DNA of 47,095 nt, taken from the NCBI GenBank assembly GCA_944388665.1, contig CALXJQ010000003.1:1-47095 (forward strand), in the 5' to 3' direction. Below are positions 7,748-16,377 of this stretch, in pieces; positions within the stretch are counted from its first letter, which is position 1, and the number at the start of each line of letters is the position of its first letter. The stretch is from an uncultured Clostridia bacterium. Lineage in GTDB: Bacteria; Bacillota; Clostridia; TANB77; CAG-508. A program made the translations under genes and the position numbers. The notes below the pieces were generated by a model that saw only the letters and a program-made list of their open reading frames with translations, had not been told where the DNA came from and did no database searches.

Positions 7748-9692
7748 TTTGCTCTTCTTGACTTTTTGCCATCTTAGTTGGATTTGGAGTAGTAGTTTTA
7801 TATCTGTTTTTATATTGAATAGTTTTCACTTTTTGTCCTATTGCATTATTAATTTTGCTTTCATATCTATATGAATTTCTGCCACCCTTATTATGAGCTA
7901 TCAAATTTTGTGCTACTTTATTCACATTTTCTTTAGTCAAGTTTTCATCCTTTCCTAATACTCCCATTCCACGCAAACTATTTTCTAGTTGTTCGTGACC
8001 TGGTCTGCCAATATATGCTGAAAGTTCAGCCGCCTTTCTTTCTTGTTTACCTGCTCCCAACATTTTAACTTTATTTCTTGCAAATAATGATGGGGCTCTA
8101 TAACTTTCCACTTTAGTTCTCATTACCCTCTCTAAGCTAGTTATTCTTCTTTGTTGTAAGAACTTATCTAGTCGATAACTCTTTTGATAAATATGTTTTA
8201 AATCGAAGTCAGGTTTTACCTCTTCTCTTGAAATACTTTCTCCCTTATTTTTAATATAATTCAAAGATTTACTTGCCTTGCTAATATAATCATGAAGATA
8301 TTCTAATTGATCTATATTTCTTATTGAAGTCAACGCCAATATAACACCTGGATTTAATGATTTCATTAATGTTTTTGGTCTTATTTTAAGTCCATTTTCT
8401 TTTATTACTTTATTGCATGTATTTAAAATTCTTGTAGTATTATACAATTCCTTTTTAGCGCTTCTGCCAAGTTCTTTTCCTAAGTTTTTGACTTCAACAG
8501 TCTTTCCATTTACCATTTCAACTACAACTTTATCAGATTTTTCATCTACTAACATACTTTTAATTCTGTCTTGCATAATAGACACAGGTTGTCCATTTAC
8601 CATTTTTATTCCTTTTGTATCATAGTAAGTGCCATTATCTTGTGGCTGAACTTGTGCTGTTTGCTTAGGTGGTTCAACTGAACTTGTTTTTGAAGCAGCC
8701 CAATTAGAATCAAAAGATTTCTCCTTTGGCATAGCCACATTTGGATCAGCTGGATTTTTTGGTTGGTTGGCACCATCTGGGTCAACTAATTCAATTGTGC
8801 TTTTCCATTGATTTGGCTTCATATTTGGTTCTTGCTTTTGTTGTTCAGCATTATCTGTGTCAACTAATTCAATTGTACTCTTCATCTGAGTTGGTCTCTC
8901 ACTTTGTTCTTGTTTAGTTGATTTTGGAGAGCTATCTTCTTTTTCATATTGACTAGTCCAATAACTAATTGCATCTGCAAAATTATTTTCAAGCTCAGGC
9001 TTTACAGTTCTTGTATTTTCACTTGCTCTATTATTATTTATTGCATTATTAATTGGTTCTACACGTTTTTGCCACCTTTGGTTAATTTCTGCTTTTGTTT
9101 TATCGCAAAGTTCTTTTGCTTGTTTTAATTCTCTTAGATTGTCTTGCATTCCACGATATTCTTCAACTAATTTTCTATATCCATCACCATTAATAACATT
9201 GCCATTTGCATCATACTGATATTTATAGCTACTCATTTCAGCAAGTTTAGCTTGTACTTTTGCATTTGCACTTTTTATATCTGAATCAATAGACATAGAT
9301 TCCTGAGTGAATCTTCTCAACATATTGTCATCTAAGTCTCTATTCTGCTTTTCTCTACTATCTTGCCTATCTTTACGTCCAATGCTAATTTGGTCATTTA
9401 AAATCTTTTTTTGATTATTCAATTTTCCATAAGTAGGATCATTTTTAGCTGCCGCAATTTGCCTATCATATTCATCTGCAAGTTGCTTTGATTCAAAAGC
9501 ATTAGTTGTATTACTTAGCATGTTTTTCTTTTCTTGTTCCAATCTTTGTATATGCAAATCAATTGGTTTTAGTTGTTTGTCTATATCTTCTACCTGCTTT
9601 TTCAAGTTTATGTCACTATTATTCCTATCAATTTGTCTTTTCTGTTTTTCATAATCTGCAATCATACTTTTTACATCTTCTAATTTACCCAT
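7722..9692 (-). CDS. Unrecognised coiled-coil protein
   Basis: Function unknown. The 656-residue product has no signal peptide or membrane segment. Residues about 1-215 are highly charged heptad-rich helix typical of coiled coil (DYEKQKRQIDRNNSDINLKK and similar). A low-complexity middle (about 220-340) is rich in Asn, Gln, Lys and Pro and repeats KSTIELVDxD twice, about 25 residues apart. The C-terminal half (about 365-640) is basic and looks globular, with NGKTVEVKNLGKELGRS and IRPKTLMKSLNPGV segments. ATG at 9692 follows AAGGG. A promoter lies over the end of trmFO. Its last residues were altered by a 17-bp tandem duplication. Composition matches the neighbourhood, so recent transfer is not evident. 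A structural or conjugation-related protein is conceivable but unsupported. Confidence 0.75.
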   Translation of the reverse strand: MGKLEDVKSMIADYEKQKRQIDRNNSDINLKKQVEDIDKQLKPIDLHIQRLEQEKKNMLSNTTNAFESKQLADEYDRQIAAAKNDPTYGKLNNQKKILNDQISIGRKDRQDSREKQNRDLDDNMLRRFTQESMSIDSDIKSANAKVQAKLAEMSSYKYQYDANGNVINGDGYRKLVEEYRGMQDNLRELKQAKELCDKTKAEINQRWQKRVEPINNAINNNRASENTRTVKPELENNFADAISYWTSQYEKEDSSPKSTKQEQSERPTQMKSTIELVDTDNAEQQKQEPNMKPNQWKSTIELVDPDGANQPKNPADPNVAMPKEKSFDSNWAASKTSSVEPPKQTAQVQPQDNGTYYDTKGIKMVNGQPVSIMQDRIKSMLVDEKSDKVVVEMVNGKTVEVKNLGKELGRSAKKELYNTTRILNTCNKVIKENGLKIRPKTLMKSLNPGVILALTSIRNIDQLEYLHDYISKASKSLNYIKNKGESISREEVKPDFDLKHIYQKSYRLDKFLQQRRITSLERVMRTKVESYRAPSLFARNKVKMLGAGKQERKAAELSAYIGRPGHEQLENSLRGMGVLGKDENLTKENVNKVAQNLIAHNKGGRNSYRYESKINNAIGQKVKTIQYKNRYKTTTPNPTKMAKSQEEQTKVVDKQR

Positions 9693-9736
9693 TTTTTCAC
9701 ATTCCCTTCTTAAGGCTTAATTATAGTTGAAAAAGA

Positions 9737-9816
9737 ATTGCAAGAGTTTTCTTTTGCCTTAATTTTTACACTTCAGTTACTATTATATCAAGAAATCAAA
9801 AAAATTGCAAGAGTTT
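9737..9816. repeat. 14-bp direct repeat around the trmFO stop
   Basis: AATTGCAAGAGTTT occurs at 9737-9750 and 9803-9816, each preceded by an A-rich stretch. The 52 bp between them carry the present trmFO stop and the downstream -10 box. The outer copy, read on the minus strand, could encode an alternative trmFO tail (NSCNSFSTIIKP). Confidence 0.7.
9782..9810 (-). promoter_or_regulatory. Promoter of the coiled-coil gene, overlapping trmFO end
   Basis: Minus-strand TTGCAA (9810-9805), 17-bp spacer, TATAAT (9787-9782). The -10 box contains the trmFO stop codon. About 90 bp upstream of the coiled-coil gene. Confidence 0.65.
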
Positions 9817-11171
9817 AGACTTCTTTCGGCAAGTTTCGTATATCTTAATTTCTTATCTTTAATTTTTTCGCCACCTAATTCTGGTAATATACCAAAATTA
9901 GCATTCATTGGCTGAAATTTTTCATTAGGCGTAGAAATATACTTTGCAAGTGCTCCAATTACAGTTTCTTCTGGAAATATAATTTTTTTGTCATCATTAT
10001 TGTTATTTTGATTTTTCATAAAGTCATTACATGCATTTAAAGCAGCAACCATTCCAGACGAAATTGATTCTACATATCCTTCAACACCTGATATTTGCCC
10101 AGCAAAATATATATTTCTATTTTTTTTCAAGTTATAAGTAGCATCAAGTAGTTTAGGTGAATTTATATAAGTATTTCTATGCATAACACCATACTTAACG
10201 AACTCCGCTTCTTTCAACCCTGGAATCATACTAAATACTCTTTTTTGCTCTCCATATTTAAGGTTTGTCTGAAATCCCACAATATTGTAAATAGTACCTT
10301 CTGTGTTATCTTGCCTCAATTGCACAACCGCATAAGGCCTCTTGCCTGTTCTTGGGTCATCAAAGCCAACCGGTTTTAGGGGTCCAAACCTCAATGTATC
10401 AATTCCTCTTTTTGCCATTATTTCAATTGGCATACAGCCTTCAAAAATTTCCCTTTTCTCAAATTCATGTAAAGTCACAACTTCTGCATTTACCAATTCT
10501 TGCCAAAACTTTTCATATTCCTCTTTATTCATCGGTAAATTAATATAATCACTTTTAGTATCTTTTTGTCTTAATTGCCATTCATCTACCGTTTCATCTT
10601 TCTTCTTTTCTTGGCCATATCTATCCCCATAAAAAGCAATATCAAAATCTATGCTATCCTTAGCAACAATTGGCGCTGCTGCATCATAAAAATATAGCTT
10701 ATCTTCACCTGTCATCTTGCGAATCTGTTCAGCAAGGCCTTCAGATGTCAGCGGTCCTGTTGCAATTATCACGATTCCATCTTTCGCCATTTCTGAAACA
10801 TCAGTCACCTCTTCATGCACAACTTCTATTAACTTATTAGATTCAATCCTTTTTGTAACCGCTTCAGAGAACTTCTCTCTATCAACCGCCAGTGCCTGTC
10901 CAGCTGGCACACTTGTCTCAGAAGCAATCTCCATAAGTAAAGACCCTAGTCTTCTTAGCTCTTCTTTTAGTAAGCCGCACGCATTAGTCAACAAATTTGA
11001 CTTAAAAGAATTACTGCACACAATCTCTGCCAATTTGTCACTATTATGCGCAGGTGAATATTTAAACGGTTTCATTTCATATAGCCTTACCATAATTCCT
11101 CTTTTAGCAATTTGATATGCTGCTTCAGTTCCTGCTAGTCCTCCTCCAACCACAGTTATATAATTAACCAT
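9783..11171 (-). CDS. trmFO: tRNA m5U54 methyltransferase TrmFO (folate/FAD-dependent)
   Basis: Methylates U54 in the T loop of tRNA using methylenetetrahydrofolate and FADH2; common in Firmicutes in place of SAM-dependent TrmA. The 462-residue product has the FAD-binding [10 protein letters not shown] near the N-terminus, the conserved CSNSFKS segment, [21 protein letters not shown] and the C-terminal [19 protein letters not shown] motif. The frame starts at 11177, but AAGGAG lies only 2 nt from that ATG and 8 nt from the ATG at 11171, which is chosen. The C-terminus ([10 protein letters not shown]) looks altered by a local duplication. A palindromic unit ends about 5 bp before the ribosome binding site. 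Confidence 0.96.
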   Translation of the reverse strand: MVNYITVVGGGLAGTEAAYQIAKRGIMVRLYEMKPFKYSPAHNSDKLAEIVCSNSFKSNLLTNACGLLKEELRRLGSLLMEIASETSVPAGQALAVDREKFSEAVTKRIESNKLIEVVHEEVTDVSEMAKDGIVIIATGPLTSEGLAEQIRKMTGEDKLYFYDAAAPIVAKDSIDFDIAFYGDRYGQEKKKDETVDEWQLRQKDTKSDYINLPMNKEEYEKFWQELVNAEVVTLHEFEKREIFEGCMPIEIMAKRGIDTLRFGPLKPVGFDDPRTGKRPYAVVQLRQDNTEGTIYNIVGFQTNLKYGEQKRVFSMIPGLKEAEFVKYGVMHRNTYINSPKLLDATYNLKKNRNIYFAGQISGVEGYVESISSGMVAALNACNDFMKNQNNNNDDKKIIFPEETVIGALAKYISTPNEKFQPMNANFGILPELGGEKIKDKKLRYTKLAERSLNSCNFFDFLI

Positions 11172-11186
11172 ATTCATCTCTCCTTT

Positions 11187-11215
11187 TGAACTTTAAGGAA
11201 CGTCCCCAAAGTTCA
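11187..11215. repeat. REP-like unit, type 1 (single copy)
   Basis: 29-bp palindrome with stems TGAACTTT / AAAGTTCA and centre AAGGAACGTCCCC. It fills the spacer between the SNF2 gene stop and the trmFO Shine-Dalgarno. Read on the minus strand the core is GGGGACGTTCCTT, where two G.U pairs complete the stem. Confidence 0.9.
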
Positions 11216-11220
11216 ATCTA

Positions 11221-14200
11221 CTATGCAAATAAGTTTAGTATGTCTTCCTTAGTTAATGTGCTTATGAATGAAGCTTTAGTGTCTAGCATGCTATTTGCTA
11301 AGCTGGCCTTTTTATTTTGCAATTCATATATTTTTTCTTCTATTGAATTTTTTGTTATTAGTTTATATACTTGCACATTATTTTTTTGGCCAATTCTATA
11401 AGCACGATCAGTTGCCTGGTTTTCAGTAGATAAATTCCACCACGGATCATAATGTATTACCATGTCTGCACCTGTTAAGTTTAAGCCAGTACCTCCTGCT
11501 TTTAGAGATATTAAAAATACTTTTATGTCAGGATTTGTATTAAATTCGTCAACTAATCGAATTCTATCATCTACTTTGGTGCTACCTACTAGCTTAAAAT
11601 AGTTTATTTTTCGTTTTTTTAATTCTTTTTCTATAAACTCAAACATCGCAGTATATCCAGAAAATAATAAGATTTTATGCCCTGCTTTTGTGGCATCTTC
11701 TACTACTTCTATACACTGATCTAATTTGCTACTTCCTCCTGTATAATTTTCGATAAATAGACCTGGATGGCAACAGATTTGCCTTAGTCGTGTAAGCGCT
11801 GCAAGGATTTGGATATGGCTTTTTTCATAGCCATTGAAATCAATTTCATCTGCAATCTCTTGCTTTGCTTGTGCAAGATAGGTCAGATAGATTTTCTTTT
11901 GCTCTTCACCCATTTCATTATTTAACACTGTAACTGTTTTTTCTGGTAGTTCTGTTAAAACTTCCTTTTTAGTCCTTCGCAAGATGAATGGTTCAATTAA
12001 CATCTTTAATTTTTTCATAGCATATTGATCGTTTTCTTTTATAATCGGCATTTCATACATTGTTTTGAATTTTTTGTAAGTAAACAAGTACCCAGGCATA
12101 ATATAGTCGAAAATTGACCATAACTCAGATAATGAGTTTTCTATTGGTGTTCCAGTTAGTGCATATCGAGTATCTGCTTTTATTTTTTTCATGGCTTTAG
12201 CATTTTGCGTAGTACTATTTTTTAAGTACTGCGCTTCATCTGCTATTACAAATCTAAATTGATAATCCTTGTATAAGCCTATATCTCTTTTTAATAAGTC
12301 ATAAGAAGTGATAACTAAATCATAATCATCCATATTTTGAATTAATTGCTCTCTTTCTTGTAAGTTTCCTTTAATTACTAGTGTTTTCAGATTATCTGTA
12401 AATTTTTTAGCTTCACTTTGCCAATTAAGTGTTAAAGAACTTGGTGAAACAACTAGGCTTGCTCTTTTTTTTGGCTTATCGCTATCTTCATTAATTACAT
12501 AATCAACTACTACTGATAGCATTTGCAGTGTTTTTCCTAGTCCCATATCATCTGCAAGTATTCCGCCAAATTTATAGTAGTCCAAATTTTTTAACCACCT
12601 AAAGCCCACTTTTTGATAATATCTTAAAACTTTATTCAAGTTTCCAGGAATTTGTAATTCTTCTTCTGCTTGCTCTTTGTCCAATTTATTTATCATATTT
12701 CTATATTCGTTGTTTTTTATAACTTCTGTGCCTTTTATGCCTTTTAACAGCTGATCTAAATACAAGCTTCTTTGCACAGGTAATGTTAATTCACCATTTT
12801 CTATGTCTTCATATTTAACATCCATACCATTCACAAGTTTATCTAAAAAGTCTATTTCTTTGTTGTCCTCAAGTTTTATAAAGCTTCCGTCATTCAAGCG
12901 ATAGTATTTCTTTTTTAACCTATATTTTTGCATTATATCTTCAATTTCAGTAGCATCTAAGTCCAAGTCTTTCAAATCAATAGATAATAAATTATTTTCG
13001 ATTTTGATGCCCAGAGTACCTATTTTAGGCTCTCGTATTTGTTTAGTTTTAAATTTTTCTGTGACTAAGACTTCAAATTTTTGCATATATACTGCAATAT
13101 CTTCAGATAAAAATTCGTAAATTTTATCATTATTAGTCAATATAAACCTTAAATTTTTTGTATCAAACATAAAGCCAGTTTTTCTAAACAAATTTAATGC
13201 TTTGGTTTCTTGAATCATATTTCTAGGAATTTTTACTTCATGTTTTTCATCTAAAGGATTGAATTCATTTTCTCCATAGCAAAACTTTACGTCTGCAACC
13301 AAATAATCATTTTCCTCAAAGTCTAAATAAACTTTTACAACTAATTCTTTTGGCTTATATTTTTCTATTTCTTCTTCAGACAAGTCTTGAATTTCTATTG
13401 ATTTTTTTAATTTAGGTACTATTATTGAAAATAACTTAGAGAGATCCTCCTTACCTAGCATTACTTCTGTTAAATAATTTTGCCTAAATAATTCTAATAG
13501 CTTTAATGTCGATGTTTCAAACTCCTTTGTGCATTTATAAAATTTATTTTTGTCTAATAAATATGTGTAATTTTTTCCCCTAATTATTGCAATATCAAAA
13601 ATATTAATGTTAGGTATTATAGTATATTGATTATCTGATATTTTTTGTAATTTGAATTTTATTGGTGGTTGTTCTCCAGTGAATTCTATTTCACTATTTT
13701 GGAAGTCCTTTTGGAACTTTACTTTTTTTCCTTTTAAGATTTCAAATAAATCATCTATTCCACTGTTTCCCAAAATAATGCTTGTTTCACTTAGTGCTTT
13801 GCCATAATACCTATAATTAGTATTAGAATTCGAATTAGCATATTTTATAATTTCTGCATATTTCATTAAGAAATCTAATAAAGGCTGGCTTTTTTCTTCA
13901 AACATTTCTTTTGTATGCATAAATTGTAATTTTTCACCATACCTATAATATTCCTTTTTCATCATTCTTGTATAGAATTCTGCTAAGTCTTTTATTTTGT
14001 ACATTTTTTTAGTTCCAACTTTAAATTCCACTTTCATGCCTTCTGTAAATTTGTCATAAATTACAACAGGCTCAAGTTTTATTGTTCCTCTTCCTTTTAG
14101 AAGTATATTACCATCAGCTTGATCTTCAATTTCTTCTATTTCTTCATTATAAAATGTGTTCACGATTTGGTTAAAACTTCTATATTTATTCGTTTTATTT

Positions 14201-14256
14201 TTTTCCTCTTCAGTATTCATTATTGAATTATCTATAATATTTTTATTTATTTCCAT
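11221..14256 (-). CDS. SNF2-family DNA-dependent ATPase (RapA/HepA-like)
   Basis: Superfamily 2 helicase-like translocase, probably remodelling protein-DNA or RNA polymerase complexes. The product (1011 residues) has an N-terminal half resembling the bacterial SNF2-associated region, then the motor: GGILADDMGLGKT around residue 565 (motifs Q/I), DEAQ with Lys-Asn around 670 (motif II), LTGTPIENS (motif III), and the C-terminal lobe with LISLKAGGTGLNLTGAD and DRAYRIGQ (motifs V and VI). The ATG at 14274 would lie upstream of the predicted transcription start, while the ATG at 14256 follows GAGG; the latter is used. Its own promoter is seen. The gene ends six bases before a REP-like unit. Confidence 0.93.
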   Translation of the reverse strand: MEINKNIIDNSIMNTEEEKNKTNKYRSFNQIVNTFYNEEIEEIEDQADGNILLKGRGTIKLEPVVIYDKFTEGMKVEFKVGTKKMYKIKDLAEFYTRMMKKEYYRYGEKLQFMHTKEMFEEKSQPLLDFLMKYAEIIKYANSNSNTNYRYYGKALSETSIILGNSGIDDLFEILKGKKVKFQKDFQNSEIEFTGEQPPIKFKLQKISDNQYTIIPNINIFDIAIIRGKNYTYLLDKNKFYKCTKEFETSTLKLLELFRQNYLTEVMLGKEDLSKLFSIIVPKLKKSIEIQDLSEEEIEKYKPKELVVKVYLDFEENDYLVADVKFCYGENEFNPLDEKHEVKIPRNMIQETKALNLFRKTGFMFDTKNLRFILTNNDKIYEFLSEDIAVYMQKFEVLVTEKFKTKQIREPKIGTLGIKIENNLLSIDLKDLDLDATEIEDIMQKYRLKKKYYRLNDGSFIKLEDNKEIDFLDKLVNGMDVKYEDIENGELTLPVQRSLYLDQLLKGIKGTEVIKNNEYRNMINKLDKEQAEEELQIPGNLNKVLRYYQKVGFRWLKNLDYYKFGGILADDMGLGKTLQMLSVVVDYVINEDSDKPKKRASLVVSPSSLTLNWQSEAKKFTDNLKTLVIKGNLQEREQLIQNMDDYDLVITSYDLLKRDIGLYKDYQFRFVIADEAQYLKNSTTQNAKAMKKIKADTRYALTGTPIENSLSELWSIFDYIMPGYLFTYKKFKTMYEMPIIKENDQYAMKKLKMLIEPFILRRTKKEVLTELPEKTVTVLNNEMGEEQKKIYLTYLAQAKQEIADEIDFNGYEKSHIQILAALTRLRQICCHPGLFIENYTGGSSKLDQCIEVVEDATKAGHKILLFSGYTAMFEFIEKELKKRKINYFKLVGSTKVDDRIRLVDEFNTNPDIKVFLISLKAGGTGLNLTGADMVIHYDPWWNLSTENQATDRAYRIGQKNNVQVYKLITKNSIEEKIYELQNKKASLANSMLDTKASFISTLTKEDILNLFA

Positions 14257-14277
14257 ATCTTCCTCACTTGGCATAAT

Positions 14278-14306
14278 ATTATATTATAAAATATGCTTAA
14301 AATCAA
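14278..14306 (-). promoter_or_regulatory. Promoter of the SNF2 gene
   Basis: Minus-strand TTGATT (14306-14301), 17-bp spacer, TATAAT (14283-14278). It places the start of transcription near 14271, which decides the downstream start codon. Confidence 0.75.
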
Positions 14307-14362
14307 GTAGAATAATACTAATTTATTCATATTTGGGTATACTTATATTAATGTTATTTATG

Positions 14363-14378
14363 AATCGTATATGCGATT
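14363..14378. promoter_or_regulatory. Dyad ahead of the Rieske oxidoreductase gene
   Basis: AATCG-TATATG-CGATT, a perfect 5-bp inverted repeat with a 6-bp spacer, just before the Shine-Dalgarno at 14384-14390. It could be an operator or a small leader hairpin; no regulator is assigned. Confidence 0.3.
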
Positions 14379-14401
14379 ATTATAAAGGAGTTGAAAAATA
14401 A

Positions 14402-15904
14402 ATGAATTCTGTATGGTTAGATTCTGTAAATAGATTTGATAATTTAGGTTCTTTAAATGAGGATGTTGAAGCTGATATATGTATAATTGGTGCGGGGATT
14501 TTTGGTGCTACTTGTGCTTACTATTTAAGTAAATTAGGTTACAAAACTATAGTTTTAGAAAAAGATGATATTGCAACTAAAACTACAGCTTTTACCACTG
14601 GCAAAATAACAAGTCAACACGGCCTTTTTTATTCTTATTTAATAAAAACATTTGGGCTAAGTTTTGCTAAAGATTACTTTGATTCAAATGAAGAAGCAAT
14701 CAATAATATTGTAAATATTATTGAAGATGAAAAAATTAATTGTGACCTTGAATTACAAAATAATTATGTATATACTGCATCAGCTTCTAGTATACCTGCA
14801 ATTGAAGAAGAAATTTCAGCAGTTCAGTCCTTAGGCGGTTCTTGCGAATTTACTACTACTACAAGTTTCCCATTTAAAATTAAAGGTGCTGCATGCTTTA
14901 AAAATCAGGCACAATTTAACCCTTTAAAATATGTGCACGCTTTGTGCCAAAAGTCTATAGACAGAGGTACTACTTTTTATATTAATACTGTTGCTACTAA
15001 TATTGAAAAGCATGGCGAATTATACCAGACTTTTGCAAATAATCACATCATTACTTCTAAATATGTTATTGTGGCATCACATTATCCTTTTATGAAATTG
15101 CCTGGATTTTATTTTAGTAAGATGTACCAATCTACTTCTTACATTATCGCTATTGATGCTAAAAAAACATTGCCAAACGGAATGTATATTTGTAGCGATG
15201 TGCCTCATTTTTCTTTTAGAACTGCTAAATTTAATGGAAAACGTATTTTGCTAATTGGTGGTTTTGAGCATAAAACTGGACTTCCTGTTTCTTATAAAGA
15301 TAGTTATGGCGCATTAGAAAATGAAGCTAAAAGTTTATATCCAGAGTGTGAGGTTTTATATAAGTGGAGCACTGAAGATTGTATTTCTTTGGACAAGGTT
15401 CCTTATATTGGAAGCTATTCACCAACTTTACCTAATGTTTTTGTGGGCACTGGTTTTAAAAAATGGGGGATGACTTTATCTAATGTTGCTGCAAACATTA
15501 TAGTTGATAAAATCCAAAATGTTGATAATAAGTATGCCGAAATTTATTGTTCTTCAAGATTTGATGCTTTTAAAAATTTTAAAGAGTTTAAAAATATGAT
15601 GGTTCAAAGTGCTAATTCTTTAATCTTTAATAAGTTAAAGCCTAGTGAAGAAGATTTTGAAGAAATTCCAAATGATTCTGGTGGTATTATTCAAATTAAC
15701 AAGGAAAAAGTTGGTATTTATAAAGATGTTAATGGAAAAGTTTTTGCTGTAAAACCAATTTGCACTCATCTTGGCTGTTTACTTAGTTGGAATGATGTAG
15801 ATAAAACTTGGGATTGCCCTTGCCATGGCTCAAGATATGATTTTTCTGGTAAAAATATATATAATCCAGCATTTGATGACCTTGAAACTTATGACATTAA
15901 TTAA
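14402..15904 (+). CDS. FAD-dependent oxidoreductase with C-terminal Rieske domain (YhfW-like)
   Basis: Probable redox enzyme of unknown substrate. The 500-residue product begins with a DAO-type FAD domain: ADICIIGAGIFGATCAYYL (about 25-43) is the dinucleotide-binding fold, ending with the VFVGTGFKKWGMTLSN segment. Residues about 420-500 are a Rieske domain with CTHLGC and CPCHGS, giving the two Cys and two His ligands of a [2Fe-2S] cluster. This fusion and length match B. subtilis YhfW. AAAGGAG lies 11 nt before the ATG. It is one of the few plus-strand genes and is convergent with the Spo0E-like gene. An iron-sulfur oxidoreductase fits an anaerobe, but the substrate cannot be inferred. Confidence 0.9.
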   Translation: MNSVWLDSVNRFDNLGSLNEDVEADICIIGAGIFGATCAYYLSKLGYKTIVLEKDDIATKTTAFTTGKITSQHGLFYSYLIKTFGLSFAKDYFDSNEEAINNIVNIIEDEKINCDLELQNNYVYTASASSIPAIEEEISAVQSLGGSCEFTTTTSFPFKIKGAACFKNQAQFNPLKYVHALCQKSIDRGTTFYINTVATNIEKHGELYQTFANNHIITSKYVIVASHYPFMKLPGFYFSKMYQSTSYIIAIDAKKTLPNGMYICSDVPHFSFRTAKFNGKRILLIGGFEHKTGLPVSYKDSYGALENEAKSLYPECEVLYKWSTEDCISLDKVPYIGSYSPTLPNVFVGTGFKKWGMTLSNVAANIIVDKIQNVDNKYAEIYCSSRFDAFKNFKEFKNMMVQSANSLIFNKLKPSEEDFEEIPNDSGGIIQINKEKVGIYKDVNGKVFAVKPICTHLGCLLSWNDVDKTWDCPCHGSRYDFSGKNIYNPAFDDLETYDIN

Positions 15905-15946
15905 CCCCATTTAATATAACACTTTATTATAATCTTATTTGTGTAA

Positions 15947-15983
15947 TAATGCCTCCTAAACATTTTTTGTCTAAGAGGCATTA
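15947..15983. terminator. Hairpin between convergent genes
   Basis: TAATGCCTC (15947-15955) / GAGGCATTA (15975-15983), a perfect 9-bp stem with a 19-nt loop, between the Rieske gene (+) and the Spo0E-like gene (-); the right arm includes the latter's stop codon. No T tract on either side, so termination is plausible but unproven. Confidence 0.4.
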
Positions 15984-16154
15984 CTTGACAACTTCTCCAA
16001 CATGAGATTGTCTATTATCATTTAGTTCTTTATAATATTGTGCAATAAGCTCATCAAGTTGTATGCTTAAATTATAAACAATACTATAATCATCTCCACG
16101 TTCAATACTGTCATTTAGTTTATCTCTTAAATCACATATTTCATCATTTAACAT
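15981..16154 (-). CDS. Spo0E-like aspartyl-phosphate phosphatase
   Basis: Spo0E-family proteins dephosphorylate Spo0A~P and restrain entry into sporulation. The 57-residue product is the usual size and forms two predicted helices; NLSIQLDELIAQYYKEL (residues 28-44) matches the family signature S-x-x-L-D (Ser30, Leu33, Asp34). ATG at 16154 is preceded by GGGGG. It has a promoter and a possible Spo0A box upstream. The spoIIE fragment at the right edge supports a sporulating host. The family is recognised by its short signature, so confidence is good but not complete. Confidence 0.85.
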   Translation of the reverse strand: MLNDEICDLRDKLNDSIERGDDYSIVYNLSIQLDELIAQYYKELNDNRQSHVGEVVK

Positions 16155-16196
16155 TATAACTCGCCCCCATCTTTGTTATTTCTCCCTCGTAAATAT

Positions 16197-16225
16197 AAAA
16201 TACCACATTATATTTCTCAAGTCAA
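16197..16225 (-). promoter_or_regulatory. Promoter of the Spo0E-like gene
   Basis: Minus-strand TTGACT (16225-16220), 17-bp spacer, TATTTT (16202-16197) preceded by TGG (extended -10). Confidence 0.65.
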
Positions 16226-16274
16226 GCATTTTCAAAGGGTTTTAGCAACTTTCGTATGTCATTTTTCTTCATTT

Positions 16275-16281
16275 TTCGACA
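16275..16281 (-). promoter_or_regulatory. Possible Spo0A box
   Basis: TGTCGAA on the minus strand, an exact match to the 7-bp 0A-box consensus, about 50 bp upstream of the Spo0E-like promoter's -35. A 7-bp match in 47 kb can arise by chance; position next to a Spo0A-phosphatase gene raises its interest. Confidence 0.35.
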
Positions 16282-16377
16282 TCCATTTACAATACAAAAC
16301 GGCATTATTTTTTATACTTCAAATTCATACAAATTCGCTAAAAATTTTTATGCAAAAAATGAGGTCGAATTATCTAT

